A stretch of 64,000 nucleotides of DNA, taken from assembly GCA_950022295.1 (NCBI GenBank), contig OX465599.1, forward strand, positions 291,793,501-291,857,500, read 5' to 3'. The notes under the pieces were generated by a model. The model was not told the origin of the DNA. It was given only the letters and a program-made list of their open reading frames with translations, and searched no databases. Positions 33,974 through 45,555 of the stretch are shown here, piece after piece. The stretch comes from Bromus sterilis. Its lineage: Eukaryota; Streptophyta; Magnoliopsida; Poales; Poaceae. A program made the translations under genes and the position numbers. Position 1 is the first letter of the stretch. The number at the start of each line of letters is the position of its first letter.

Positions 33974-36636
33974 ACAAAGAATTCTCGTCCTGAGAATTTA
34001 AAGGTAGTGGAAGGGGTAGAAAATTGGTTTCGTATTCTAGCGGTTCTTCTGGTTCTTGTTGTCCTTCTCGATGAATTTAATCCTTCTCGTTGATGTCTTC
34101 ATTTCTCTATATCAGTGCATCTCGACGGGTTGTCATCCTCGCTTTAGGGTCATCATCGTAACTGCGGATAGGGTAGGAGGGGAAACTTAAGGGGGTCGGA
34201 ACGGTACCCGGTTAATCAACCAAGGCAGTCCAAGGGAATGGGGTACAAAGTATCTCACGAGTTAAACTCAAGGAGATACATCGAGAGAAACCAAAGAAGG
34301 CGCGAGGAGTTCTCAAGCGGATATGCAAGCATTCGACGATGATAACGGAGGATAAAAAGGGGTCCAGAGCATCAGGCATAAGCACTGAGTCTGACATCGG
34401 ACTGAATATCACAAGGTAGGTGACAAGAGTCAGGTTTCGATCCTGTGGAACTGTGTGTTATGGGCCCACATTGAACAACAAGGGTGGTGACAAACAATGT
34501 GATCAAGTTGCAAAGTAAGTCAGGGAATAGCTTGTTAGCTATTTCGGCAACAACGTCGGTACCAAGGGCGAGGGACACAGAGAAACTTTTTCCTGCTCGT
34601 TAAGACGAGGCGGACCAATAGGCAAAGTTCTCGTCCATCGGTGGTTACCGAAATGTTATCAACAGCAGTAACAGGTTGTACGGACAAAGTAGTACAACAA
34701 AGAGTTTACATCAGCAGGGAATTATCACTGCTCGGATAATTTACATTCAAAGAAAGGTTAAACAAACTAATGGAAAGGAAAATGTGATGATACACAAGTA
34801 TCAGGCGTAAATCTTTCCCAAGGGAAAGCAGAGAACGATATACATGACCAAGGTCGTATTGGCGGGAGTCAAAGGAAGTTATCGATGATAACACAAATCA
34901 TCAAGGGGAAGGATGGTATTTCTCACCATGAATTCAATAGACACATGGAAGAAGCAAAAATATTGATGATGACCACGACACATTATGTCGAGAGGTTTCA
35001 AGAGGATGAAATCGAATAGCGATGACATCCAGCGAAAGGAATGGTGAGGCAAAAGGTATTCTGTGTTCTCGGTTGACAACAACCCAGAACCCATGGGGTG
35101 GTTACGATAGGTAAAGGATTGTTCCATCACAATCCATAAGATGTAGTGCAAAGGCATGATATCCTCGAGATACTAGGGGTATTACTTGAAGGTAGAATGG
35201 TGGATCATAGGTGTAGAAGTATTTAAACCAACGGGGTTAATTATCTTCACGAGAAGCTTTCATGATAAATTATACATAGTATCCATGGGCATGAACACAA
35301 AGGTTCAGGGTCGACTCCCACTTCTTCAATGCATAACATTTCAATCACTTCACGTTTTCGATGAAGTTGTAGAGTAGGAAATTTATCTGGCGGAAGTCCA
35401 GTAGAGTATAACCCGCATAAAATTTGGGTTCATCAGATTAGGGGAAGCATAGGGTTAACCCATCGGGGCATTTTGAAACCCATACACACACAAAACACAT
35501 CAGCAGGGATACAAGCTCGAAAGCAGAAGGCTGACGACATGAAGTAGATGATACCAATAGCGGGAGGCATCTTGTATCAGGGGAAATTCCTCAATGACTT
35601 AGGACACAAGGAGTCAGAGGTAGTAATCCACCAAAAAGGTTAGGCAGCCTACAGAGAGTATGGGGTGAGTATCGGTACTCAACCATAAGAAGAAAGAATG
35701 CCAAAGCATTGGAGATAGAAGCATCGGAATAATTCGATGCTTAAGTACAAAGGAATTATGATTTCCATATCGGTGTATCAGATTTAGATACATCAATCAA
35801 ACATGAATAAGTTGAAAAGAAGCTTGACAGTTAATCAATTAAGGTTTGATTTGCCGAGAACCAACTCATGTCCGGAATGACGTCTGAGCCAGAAGAATGG
35901 ACTCATAGGGATCAACTGATGATTGCGTGCACTAGCACACACGATGATTCAACAGATCAGAATGGCAATGCCAAGGGAAGTCATCAAAGTCTACAGGACA
36001 AACGGGATTAATCATAGTGCAAGCAGGTAAGAAGAATCTCCAAAGCAGTAGGCTGCCGAGGATTGTCGCGAGAACGAATAGTATTTCAAAGTAATTTGGA
36101 AATCACAGGAACAACTTAGGATGAACGGATACTCGATAAATGTGAGGAATTATCCGCAAGGTGAAAAGAAGCTGCAAGGTAGTAGGCTCAAAGGATTCTC
36201 GAAACAACGGAAAGTATTTCCATGCATCTTGTGAACATAAGAGCAACTGGGCTTGAATGGATGAACGAAAGTTGTATGTGGTTATACATACGGACTTATC
36301 GGTGGTAGGGAATTGTAAAGGTGATCGGCACATATGGTCTCGGGAGTTTTATCGGAGAGTAATCTTCGGTTTCTTCTCGTGAAGCAAGCGATCATCTGTA
36401 ATGAGGGGCTCTCAGGGAGGAAGTAGTCACGAGAACCTAAAGTCAGAGTTAGCAATATCTTTAACCCGAAAGGATGAGAGAGTAGAGTCCCAGAGTAAAG
36501 GTGCGGAGAAAAAGATCCTAATACCACCCATTTTGTTACGTGGGCTGATAAGCCACACGAGACTGTTAGTAAAGTAGTTTTGCAACGACTAGACTCGACT
36601 TCGACCAAGGAGTTGGAAGGGGTTTCCTACAGGCAG
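33974..36636 (-). other. Non-coding interior of N
   Basis: No frame longer than 108 codons and no retroviral motif is found on either strand. The sequence is of mixed composition. A weakly repeated segment (AGTAGGCT... near 36050 and 36180, about 136 bp apart) is the only internal structure noticed. In LARD elements this part is expected to hold packaging and dimerisation signals, which cannot be read by eye here. Confidence 0.75.
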
Positions 36637-36651
36637 TCGGCTCTGATACCA
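36637..36651 (-). other. Primer-binding site of N
   Basis: On the minus strand TGGTATCAGAGCCGAC lies three bases after the 5' LTR end. It is complementary to initiator-Met tRNA and fixes the minus orientation. Confidence 0.9.
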
Positions 36652-36654
36652 ACT

Positions 36655-39492
36655 TGTGACACCCCCAAAATCAATCCGTGTACAGTAATCATACACGCAG
36701 GGTACACGGCTGAGATTAGGGTGCCACGGTGAGAATATCACAGCACAACACTAATCACAAAAGGATAAACCAATATGTTACAATACCAGGGATCACGAGG
36801 ATCCGAATACATAAGTCATACAAGCCATAATATCTGAGTACATACATATTCAAGGTTTTCCTTAAGAAGGCTAGCACAAATGACATCAGAGATACAGATC
36901 GAAAAGGCGAGGCCTCCTGCCTAGGATCCACCGAACTACTCCTGGTCGACGGGGAACTCGACGTCGTAGTAGTCGCCTCCGGGGTACTCCTGCTCCTGGG
37001 CTCCAACGTCGACTGCAGCGGCTGATCAGGAAAAACGAAAAAGGGGAAATAAAGCAAAGGTGAGTATCTAGCATACCCGCGAGTCTTACGTCCGCTACTA
37101 AGCATTTATGCATTGTATCAAAAGGAAGGGGAGGCTATATATAGTGGACTGCAAGATAGAAATCAAAATAAGGGTAAGAAGCTAGGACTATCGAAGACTA
37201 GCATATTCCGACGAGTCTTGCAGCATGAGGAGAGAATAGCCAACAGTTTATATAAAGCATAAAGTAACAATGCAGCAGAAGTTGCTGCAGCATTGTATAA
37301 TAATAAGTTGTAATAATTAGCAATGCCTCCGAGTTCACCTCCCCGACATCCCAGCGAGGAAGAAAACCCAGAACCATCCAGTTTAATAATAATAGTTTGT
37401 AGTGGTAAGATCTAGCTTCAGCATAAAGCGTCATGTTATCGTGGACACGGCTATTCGAATAGATTAATCTTCCCTGCAGGGGTGCACTGGCGTGACTCTA
37501 CGACGCTCGAATCTCCATGGTGGTGTACACCTTGTTAGGGAACACCCCACCGAAGCTATCCGACACAAAGCAGCCTATCCTTCGGCAATCAACAGAGAGG
37601 TCATCCACCGGACTATATCCTATGTACGCCGGGCTTTGGACCCTAACCCTAACGTACTCCTGCACGGTGCGTGACTGGCCGGTGAAGCAAAATCAAAGCA
37701 AATACAAATACACCACTTGAGCAAGAGAAGACAACACTACTTCCCGGCAATCAGCCCGCGATACTGCTGACGTCTGAAGACCCTCGAACGAGACTACGAT
37801 GCAGGGGAGCCCACACTCCTCATCCCATGTGTAGGTAGTGCGTACAAGCCAAAAGGCTACTCAAGACATCCGCCGAACCATTTAGCATTTTAATAAACCT
37901 GCGTGACAACCATTATCGTTGCCTCGACTTAACTGACCCGCGGTCAACGACATCAGTCAAGACCACCAGTACATCGGTGCCTGCCCTATCGTCCCACCAA
38001 GTCTCTGCGGTTACCAACAAGGTGAACCGTCTCCTTACCTTGTCTCGCGTGTGCTCTGGGTAGAGCTTGAATTTCGTGGTTTTTGGTAACTCTCGCGAGA
38101 TACGAACAGGAGCCAAGCACGCCAGTAACGTCGGTCGTACCCTCCCTGTCGTTCCCGACACAATACCGCTCGCGGGCACCGTTGGGTCGCCCGACTTCTT
38201 ACCTTAAGGACAACCGTTGTTCAGGTACCTAGAGCGGCTATACAGAGTCAACAACGAGTGGAGGTACGAGGATTACTCCTCGATAGCTCACACTTGATGG
38301 TGGCTCGGCAGATCCGAGCTAGGTGGCCTTAGGCGGTGTCTGCATTGTACCGTACATGTAACGGTTAATATATCGTATCTGTGTTCACTCCCCTGAGTGG
38401 TCACGGCCCTCTATCTAATCCTAACTAACAATGCGCAGGGCTCACTGCTGAATAATGCATAATTATAATAGGCAGCATAGGATAAAGGAAGGTACATCAA
38501 GGGGCAACAAAAACAGGCTATGCAATTGAATAGGATTGTAATCGTAGCAGCAGCAGTAACCATGCCTAGTGCAAGAAAGTACAAGAAAGGTAGGCGATAT
38601 CTGGGGAAGAGAATGGCTCTGCTTGCCTGGAAGCTCGACGGTAGGGGTGCGGTCGTCGACGACGTAGTCGAACACAGGGGCATCGGCAGCGATCGTCGGG
38701 ACTACCGGGCAATAAGAGAGGGGGGAGAAACAATAAATACACGGTAATAATAGCAATACAAATACAAGACATGAAAAACGCAATGTTAACGGTGTTCTAA
38801 CGCAGTGCAAGGTGTATTGCTCGGAGCGGGAATTCATCCGGGGATGAACTACCGGCTCCGGGTGATTATCGACAGACGGCCCGGAGGGGGGGGATGTCGA
38901 TGTTCATGGTGTTAGAGGGGTGTGTGGTTGGTATACAGATAGTGTATCCGTGATCGTTGATGCATTCCGAACAACTTTTATGTTCAGAATATTTACATCC
39001 GAAAAGTTTTACCGGTACCGGCTAATTACCGGACAGACAATCCGGAGGGGGAAAGTCTCGGGTTCAGTATGTTAGAGGGGTGCGGTGGGCATGCGGGTAG
39101 CGTATCCGTATTTGTTTCATTTTTCTGATCAAGTTTCATGTATAAAGTTTTTGAATCTGACTTACGGTTTAAAAGATATTCAATTTTAAAGTTTAAATCA
39201 TTTTAAAAGAATTTCCTGGATTTCTTTTATTACTTAATTCAAACATTATCCAAAATAGTACCACTCACATGGGGGACCCACATGTCAGTGGCAGAGACAA
39301 ATTAATCATTTTAATTAATTAGATATTTAACAGAGGGCCCACATGTCAGTGGGACATATCAGTTTCTATTTTAATTAAATTGATTACTTATAGGTGGGAC
39401 CTAGATGTCATTGGCACATGTTTAGATTAGTAGTTAATTTAATTAAACAGAGAGTTAAGTGGGGCAGGGCCCACATGTCGGTGCCAGTGGGG
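36655..39492 (-). repeat. 5' LTR of N, portion distal to O
   Basis: On the minus strand this is the end portion of the LTR, closing GGGGGTGTCACA at 36655. It carries a TATA box at 36-37 kb (37136-37144). It stops at the TGGGG target copy 39488-39492 next to O. Confidence 0.9.
37136..37144 (-). promoter_or_regulatory. TATA box of N 5' LTR
   Basis: On the minus strand CTATATATAGCCTCC, identical to the 3' LTR copy. As part of the 5' LTR this would drive the N transcript, with start near 37110 and primer site about 460 nt downstream. Confidence 0.6.
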
Positions 39493-40299
39493 TGTAACAC
39501 CCTGAAAATCAGTAACAGTAATCACTACAGTGATTCCACTGTTAGTGATCATTACTGTTGATGATCAAACCTTGAACACCTTTGATCACAGCTCATTGTA
39601 ATTCCAACCCTGATAAAATTTTCAAATAAATGTGGATTGTAAATCTTGCTCCAAGGATTGTGGATGCATGTCAATCAACTTGACCATGGTTAAACCAAAT
39701 CCAACTAGCCATTTGAATAATCACAAGTCAATGCTAATGATGGAACCAATGTTGTGGGGTTATCACAATTGTTTTGAAAGTTAATATAAAAATGAAATCA
39801 TAGTTAAACCAAAATGGTGGAATCTATTTATAAATTGCCTAGCAATCATTAGGCCATGTTATTATGGTAATGGTTATTTTAATTAAAGCGGTTTAGTAAT
39901 AATATGATATAAAAACAATAGCTTGGAAATTATTAAATTGCCATGGAATTTCAATAAACAAGTAGGAATCTTAAATGCCCTAAAAATTGTGAAACCATTT
40001 TTATTAAATACCTAATAATCAGTAGGTCATATAAAAAGATAAATGCTATTTTATTAACTTATTTAAATAATGCAGAAAAATATAAACAGTAGCAAAATAG
40101 CTCCAGTTAATATTTTGTGCATTGAATAAAATCTAGATGAATTTTATTGTGGGCCAAACTTTTTGTGGCATCATGTTAAAGTGTAATACTAATATAGGTG
40201 CAATTATAACATTTTAAAAAAATAAAAACCTAGCTAAACTAAATACAAACAGAAAAGAAAATTTAAAAGAAACAAAAACAAAGGAAAATAAAAAAGGAC

Positions 40300-41250
40300 A
40301 TATATCCCGCCCTGGGCAGAGGCCCAGCTAGCCAAGCCCACCCCAGCCCCCTCTCTCTCTTCCCCCTCCCCTGTTTTTTCCCACCTGTCCCCCCACCCCG
40401 CCGTGCGCCATGACCATGGCCACTGTAGCCATGCCGGCCCCCTCCACCTGCCCCCTGATCCCCCTACCTGCCCCCCTTCCCCTCTGGATAAGGCCATCCC
40501 CCTGGAGCCCCCTAGCCTCCCCTCAGTTCTCCCTTCCTCCGCCCGCGCCCCCTTTCCCTCACCCGTCGCACGACCAGGCGCCGCGTCGCCGCGCCTCCAT
40601 GCTCGCCGCGGCCAACGGCGACGGCAGGCCAAGCCGCCGTGTCTCGCAGCTTCCCCGGCCTCCTCTTCATCTTCACACGAACGGAATCGAGACAAGGACG
40701 TCCACGCAGAGCAGATCGACGACGTCATCAATCTTGGACCAGCCGGCGACCTCGTGCGATTCTGGCCGCCGCACGTCATCCCTGCGCCCATTGCCATCCA
40801 ATACGCCCCTCTGGTGAGCTTATGCGCCACCACCAACCCTCGTGCTCGCCCCTATCCTTGTTGTCGATGTTGTAGGCCGCCTCCGTACCCCGTGGCCGGA
40901 GCTCGCGCTCGCCGCACTCTGCCTGGCGCGCAGCTGTGCCCAGTGCGCTCCCCCAGCCACGCAGTGCATGCTCTGGCCCCCTAGGCCACGCCCAAGTGCG
41001 CGCCTGGCCGCGCTCGGCCGCCTCGTGGCCACGCCCCAACTGCAGCCCGCTCAACCGGTCGGTTCCCGTAGTCTCCGTCGTGGTGTTCCGGCCGTGCCGC
41101 CGCCCGACCCATGTGTGCGCCCTTCTCGCCACATGCTGGAACCCCCCCCCCCTCGCGCGCGTGTCCGCCGCCGGGCCCCTATCCATGGCCACCTCGCCGG
41201 GACGGCCTCGCCGTCGAGGGCCTCGTCGCCGGCTGGGTTAGCCCCTGGTC
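40300..41250 (+). other. GC-rich block in solo LTR O
   Basis: A sharp switch from AT-rich DNA to a C-rich, CpG-rich segment of about 950 bp. It contains long chance-like frames on the plus strand (40403-40984, 193 codons; 40842-41261) rich in Pro, Ala and Arg. The N LTR has a GC-rich block at the matching place (about 33480 down to 32500 on minus, and 45070-44140), but the two hardly align apart from edges and a CTGGTGAGCTT site (O near 40810). I do not call a CDS. Confidence 0.6.
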
Positions 41251-43637
41251 TACCCCCCTAATTAACTAACACTTAAATTAACCAGAGATACCCCCTATCA
41301 CTTATCAGTGGGCCCTAGGACATTAGATTAAGTTAAATTAAAACTGTTAATACTTAACTACCCCCTATTAGACTTACAGGTGGGGCCCCTTTCACTATAT
41401 GAATAAATAAAATGCATTTATTTAGATGTGTGGGTGACACATGGGGCCCATTGGTCAGTTTGACCAGTCAAAGGCCCTTGCCTATGACATGTGGGTCCCA
41501 CATGTCAGGCACTATTCTGGATAATGTTATAGATAATGTTGAATAAATAATAAAAGAAATTTAATAAATGCTTTAAAATGATTTAAACTTTGAAATTAAA
41601 TATCTTTTAAACCGTATATCGGATTAAAAAACTTTATACATGAAAATTGATCAGAAAAATATAACGAATACGGATACGCTATACGTATGTCTATCACACA
41701 CCTCTAACACAACGAACATCGAACCGTCCCCCTCCGGACTGACTGTCCGATAAATTGTCCGGTACTGCTAAAGTATCCGGATGAATTTATTCTGAACACG
41801 TAAGTTGTTCGGAATAGATCAACTAACCCGGATACACCACCCACACATGTGTCGGATGTCCACGACACCTCCGGCATGATATCTCCCCCCTCCGGACACC
41901 TTGTCCGATAATCACCCGGAGCTGGCCGTTCATCCCCGGATAAATTCCCGCTCTGACCAACGTACATTGCACTGCGTTAGAACACCGTTAACATTTCATC
42001 TGTCATGACATGCATCTGTTTGTATATGTTTGCTATGTATTTACTGTTTCTTCCCCCCCCCCTTAATCTTCGGTAGACCCCGCTGCTGCCGTCGACTACA
42101 CTGCTGCTGAGTACGACTACTTCGTCGACGACCGTACCCCTACCGTTGAGCTTCCAGGCAAGCAGAGCCATTCTCTTTCCCAGATATCGCCTATCTTTCC
42201 GTACATTTCTTGCACTAGGCATTGTTACTGCTGCTGCTACGTTACAATCCTATTCAATTGCATAGCCTGTTTTTGTCGCCCCTTGATGTACCTCCTTTAT
42301 CCTATGCTGCCTATTATTATGCAATATTCAGAAGTGAGCCCTGCGCATTGGTAGCTAGGAGTAGATAGAGGGTCGTGATCACTCAGGGGAGTGAACGCGG
42401 ATACAAATATTATAACTGCACAGGTACGATACAATGCAGACACCGCCTCAGGCCCCTACCTCGGCTCTGCCGAGCCACCACCAATTGTGAGCTCTCAAGT
42501 AGTAATCCTTGTACTCCACTCGTTGCTGACTCTGTATAGCCGCTCTAGGTACCTGAGCCACGGTTGTCCTTCAGGTAATAAGTCGGGCGGCCCAACGGTG
42601 CCCGCGAGAGGTATTGCGACGGGACGACGGGGAGGGTACGACCAGTGTACCGGTGTGCTTGGCCCCTGATCGTTGGCCGCGAGAGTTACCAAACCCTGAA
42701 AGTCGAGCTCCTCCAGGAGCACACGCGAGACAAGGTAAGGAGACGGTTCACCTTGTTGGTAACCGCAGTGACTTGGTGGGACGACGGGGCAGGCAACGAT
42801 GTACTGGTGGTCCTGGCTGCTGTCGTTGTCCGCGGGTCAGTTAAGTCGAGGCAACGATAACGGTTGTCACGCAGGTTAATTAAAATGCTAAATGGTTCAG
42901 TGAATGTATTGAGTTGTCTATATGCCATGTACGCACTACCTACCCGTGGGAATTACGAGTTATGGGCTCCTCTGCTTCGTAGTGTCGTCCGAGGACTCTT
43001 CAGACGTTAGTAGTACCGCGGCCTGCGCCGGGAAGTGGTGTTGTCTTATTTGCTCGCGCGGTAGTGTCTTATTTGGATTTGCTTTAACTTCACCGGCCAG
43101 CCTCGCACCGTGCAGGAGTACGTAGGGGTTAGGGTCCAAAGCCCCGCGTACATAGGATATAGTCCGGCGGATGACCTCTCTGTTGAGTTTGAAAGATGGG
43201 CTATGAAGTGTCGGATAGCCTCGGTGGAGCGTTCCCTAACAAGGTTCCCGCCACCCTGGAGATCCGTGCGTGTAGTGTAACACAAGTGCACCCCTGCAGG
43301 GAAGATTAATCTATTCGAATAGCCGTGTCCACGGTAACAGGACGCTTTATGATGAAGCTGGATCTTACCACTACAAACTATTATTATTAAACTGTATGGT
43401 TTCGGGTTTGCTTCCTCGCAGGGGAGTCGAGGAGGGAACTCGGAGGCATTGTTAATTATGATTACAACTTATTATTATACAATGCTGCAGCAACTTCTGC
43501 TGCATTGTTACTTTCATTACTGTTATATTAACTGTTGGCTGATTCTTACCTCATGCTGCAAGACATCGTCGGAAGATGCTAGTCTTCGTTAGGCCTAGCT
43601 TCTTACCCTTGCTCTGGATTTCTGTCTTTCAGTCCAC

Positions 43638-43646
43638 TATATACAG
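43638..43646 (+). promoter_or_regulatory. TATA box of solo LTR O
   Basis: TATATACAG occupies the position of the N LTR TATA box, followed by the same downstream block (GATACAATGCATAATGCTTAG). Confidence 0.5.
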
Positions 43647-44141
43647 CCTCTTCTTTCCGTTGATACAATGCATAATGCTTAGTAGCGGACGTAAGACTCG
43701 CGGGTATGCTAGATACTCACCTTTGCTTTATTTCCCCTTTTCGCTTTGCCTGATTGGCCGCTACAGTCGACGTTGGATCCCAGGAGCAGGAGTACCCCGG
43801 AGGCGACTACTACGACGTCGAGTTCCCCTTTGACCAGGAGTAGTTTGGAGGTTCCCAGGCAGGAGGCCTCGCCTTTTCGATCGTTGTTGATATTTGTTCT
43901 AGCCTTCTTAAGGCAACCTTGTATCCTTGTGTCTGTACTCAGATACTATTGCTTCCGCTGACTTTGTGCTCTCGAGCTATTGTATTCGAGCCCTCGTGGC
44001 CCCTGGCTTGTATTAAACAGCTTGTATTATTTTATTTGTAGAGTTGTGTTGTGATATCTCACCGTGAGTCCCTGATCTCTATCGTGTACCTTGCGTGTAT
44101 GATTACTGTACACGGTCTGATTTTGGGGGCGTCACATGGGG

Positions 44142-45555
44142 GAGGTGGGTTAGTGGCTAATCCAGCGGGCTCACCTGGCAGCCACCGTGGGAGCTCGCCG
44201 GCGGCGAGCAATGTCACGACCGACGACAAGGAGTTCGATTCCGGCAACCAAACGGCACGGGGAGCGGTGGAATCGAACGAGGGCTCGACCACACGTCTTC
44301 TGGAGGAGGTTGCGTCTCTTGGGGTGGCCGGAGTTGACTACGGCGAGGGGCGCGGTTGTGGGCCGAAGACTAGCTCAGACGAAATCGACGTTACAGCGCG
44401 CGAAATCGAGCTAGCGTATGTGCTTTAGGTTCCTGGGCATTCTTGGAGTGCAATGACACGCACGGGTGCAAAACACGCGCACTGGGGCCGCGTCTACATG
44501 GAGCACGGCGGCGACAGAGCTCGTCTCCAATGGCGTCACGGGCTACAGCGACGGGGAGTACTAGGGGAGACACGGGGACGACGGAGAAGCTCACCGGGAG
44601 CACGTAGGGCTAGCCAGCGGGCGCGATGGAGCACTTGAGGTGGTGAATCGGGCATAGACGAGGCGACGGCCGGCGGCAAGGAAAAAGAAGGGGGCGGTGT
44701 CCACGGCGCGACTCAGCTCGATTCCTCCTGCGTGATGATGAGGACGACGACGGGGAGGTGGACGGACATGGTGGCTCGGGCTATGGTGGTCAGTGGCCGC
44801 GCGTGGGCACGACGGCGGCCGGTTATGGCTCGGGAGAAACTTTCCTCGACGAGAGCGGCGCGAGGAGAGGGGGAAATGGGCTAGGGTTTCGCCAGGGCGT
44901 CGAAGGGGGAGTACATCACGGCGAGGCGTGTCCTGTAGCAGCGCGGTGGCAACCATCGCGCGGTGCATCGCAACGAGCACCTCTGTCATGGCGCCACGCA
45001 CACCATGAACAGAGGAGGGGGAGTCTGGGTGGGCCTGGTGGGCTGGGCTGGGGGAACTGTGCACTTGCTGCACCAGAGGTATGGGCCTCTTTTCTTTTTA
45101 TTCTTTTTATTTCTTTTCTGCTTTCTTCTATTTTCCTTTTGTATTTGTTTCATCTACTTTTTCAATTTTGTAAAATGGTAGACTTTCACCAATATTAGTG
45201 TTGTACCCCAAACCAGTGTTATAAAAAGTTTGGGCCATTTATAAACTCATTTGATATTTTATTTAATCAACAAATGATTAAAATGGATTGATTAAGCTAC
45301 TGTTTGAGTTGTTGGATTTATTTTATAGCTTAATAAATTCCCATAACCACATGGATATGATCCACTGATTATTTAGCATTTTCCAAAATTGGTTGCAAGA
45401 TATTTGGACAAAGTTTTATTTGCCACATTGTTTTTTTAATATCATCAGAGGGGCATTTTGAATTTGATTTGATCCAAGGTGATCAAAGAATGATTTGCAA
45501 CAGTAAACATCATTAGCAAAAGTGATTATTGTTCCCTGACACTGAGGGTGTTACA
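44142..45555 (-). repeat. 5' LTR of N, portion proximal to its start
   Basis: It resumes after the TGGGG duplicate and ends at 45555 in GGGTGTTACA, the reverse of the LTR start TGTAACACCC. It matches 32537-33960. It contains part of the GC-rich block; minus-strand frame 44591-45073 is the counterpart of 32989-33558. Confidence 0.9.

Larger units (their letters stand above)
39493..44136 (+). mobile_element. Solo LTR O of the N family, opposite orientation (4,644 bp)
   Basis: It starts TGTAACACCCTGAAAATC and ends GGGGGCGTCACA, with TGGGG on both sides (39488-39492 and 44137-44141). Its segments match the N LTR in reverse complement (for example 42060-42200 against 38585-38690, and 43680-43870 against 36885-37110), so it is a single LTR read on the plus strand with no interior. 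It arose by insertion followed by LTR-LTR recombination. It differs from N in a GC-rich block and at many sites, so it is another subfamily. Confidence 0.88.
29742..45555 (-). mobile_element. LARD-like retrotransposon N with about 4.25 kb LTRs and a 2.7 kb non-coding interior
   Basis: Direct repeats of about 4.2 kb (29742-33960; 36655-39492 plus 44142-45555) flank a 2,694 bp interior. On the minus strand LTRs start TGTAACACCC and end GGGGGTGTCACA, with the initiator-Met primer site and a purine tract correctly placed. No gag or pol frame exists. The design (very long LTRs, short conserved non-coding middle) is that of large retrotransposon derivatives such as Sukkula in barley, named tentatively. 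The far end of the 3' LTR lacks about 44 bp. The flank at the intact end is ACTAT (45556-45560). Confidence 0.85.

Noticed and set aside
40403..41261. Plus-strand frames of 193 and 139 codons
   Set aside because: They lie in the GC-rich block of a solo LTR, where stops are rare by composition, and no frame is shared with the homologous N block.
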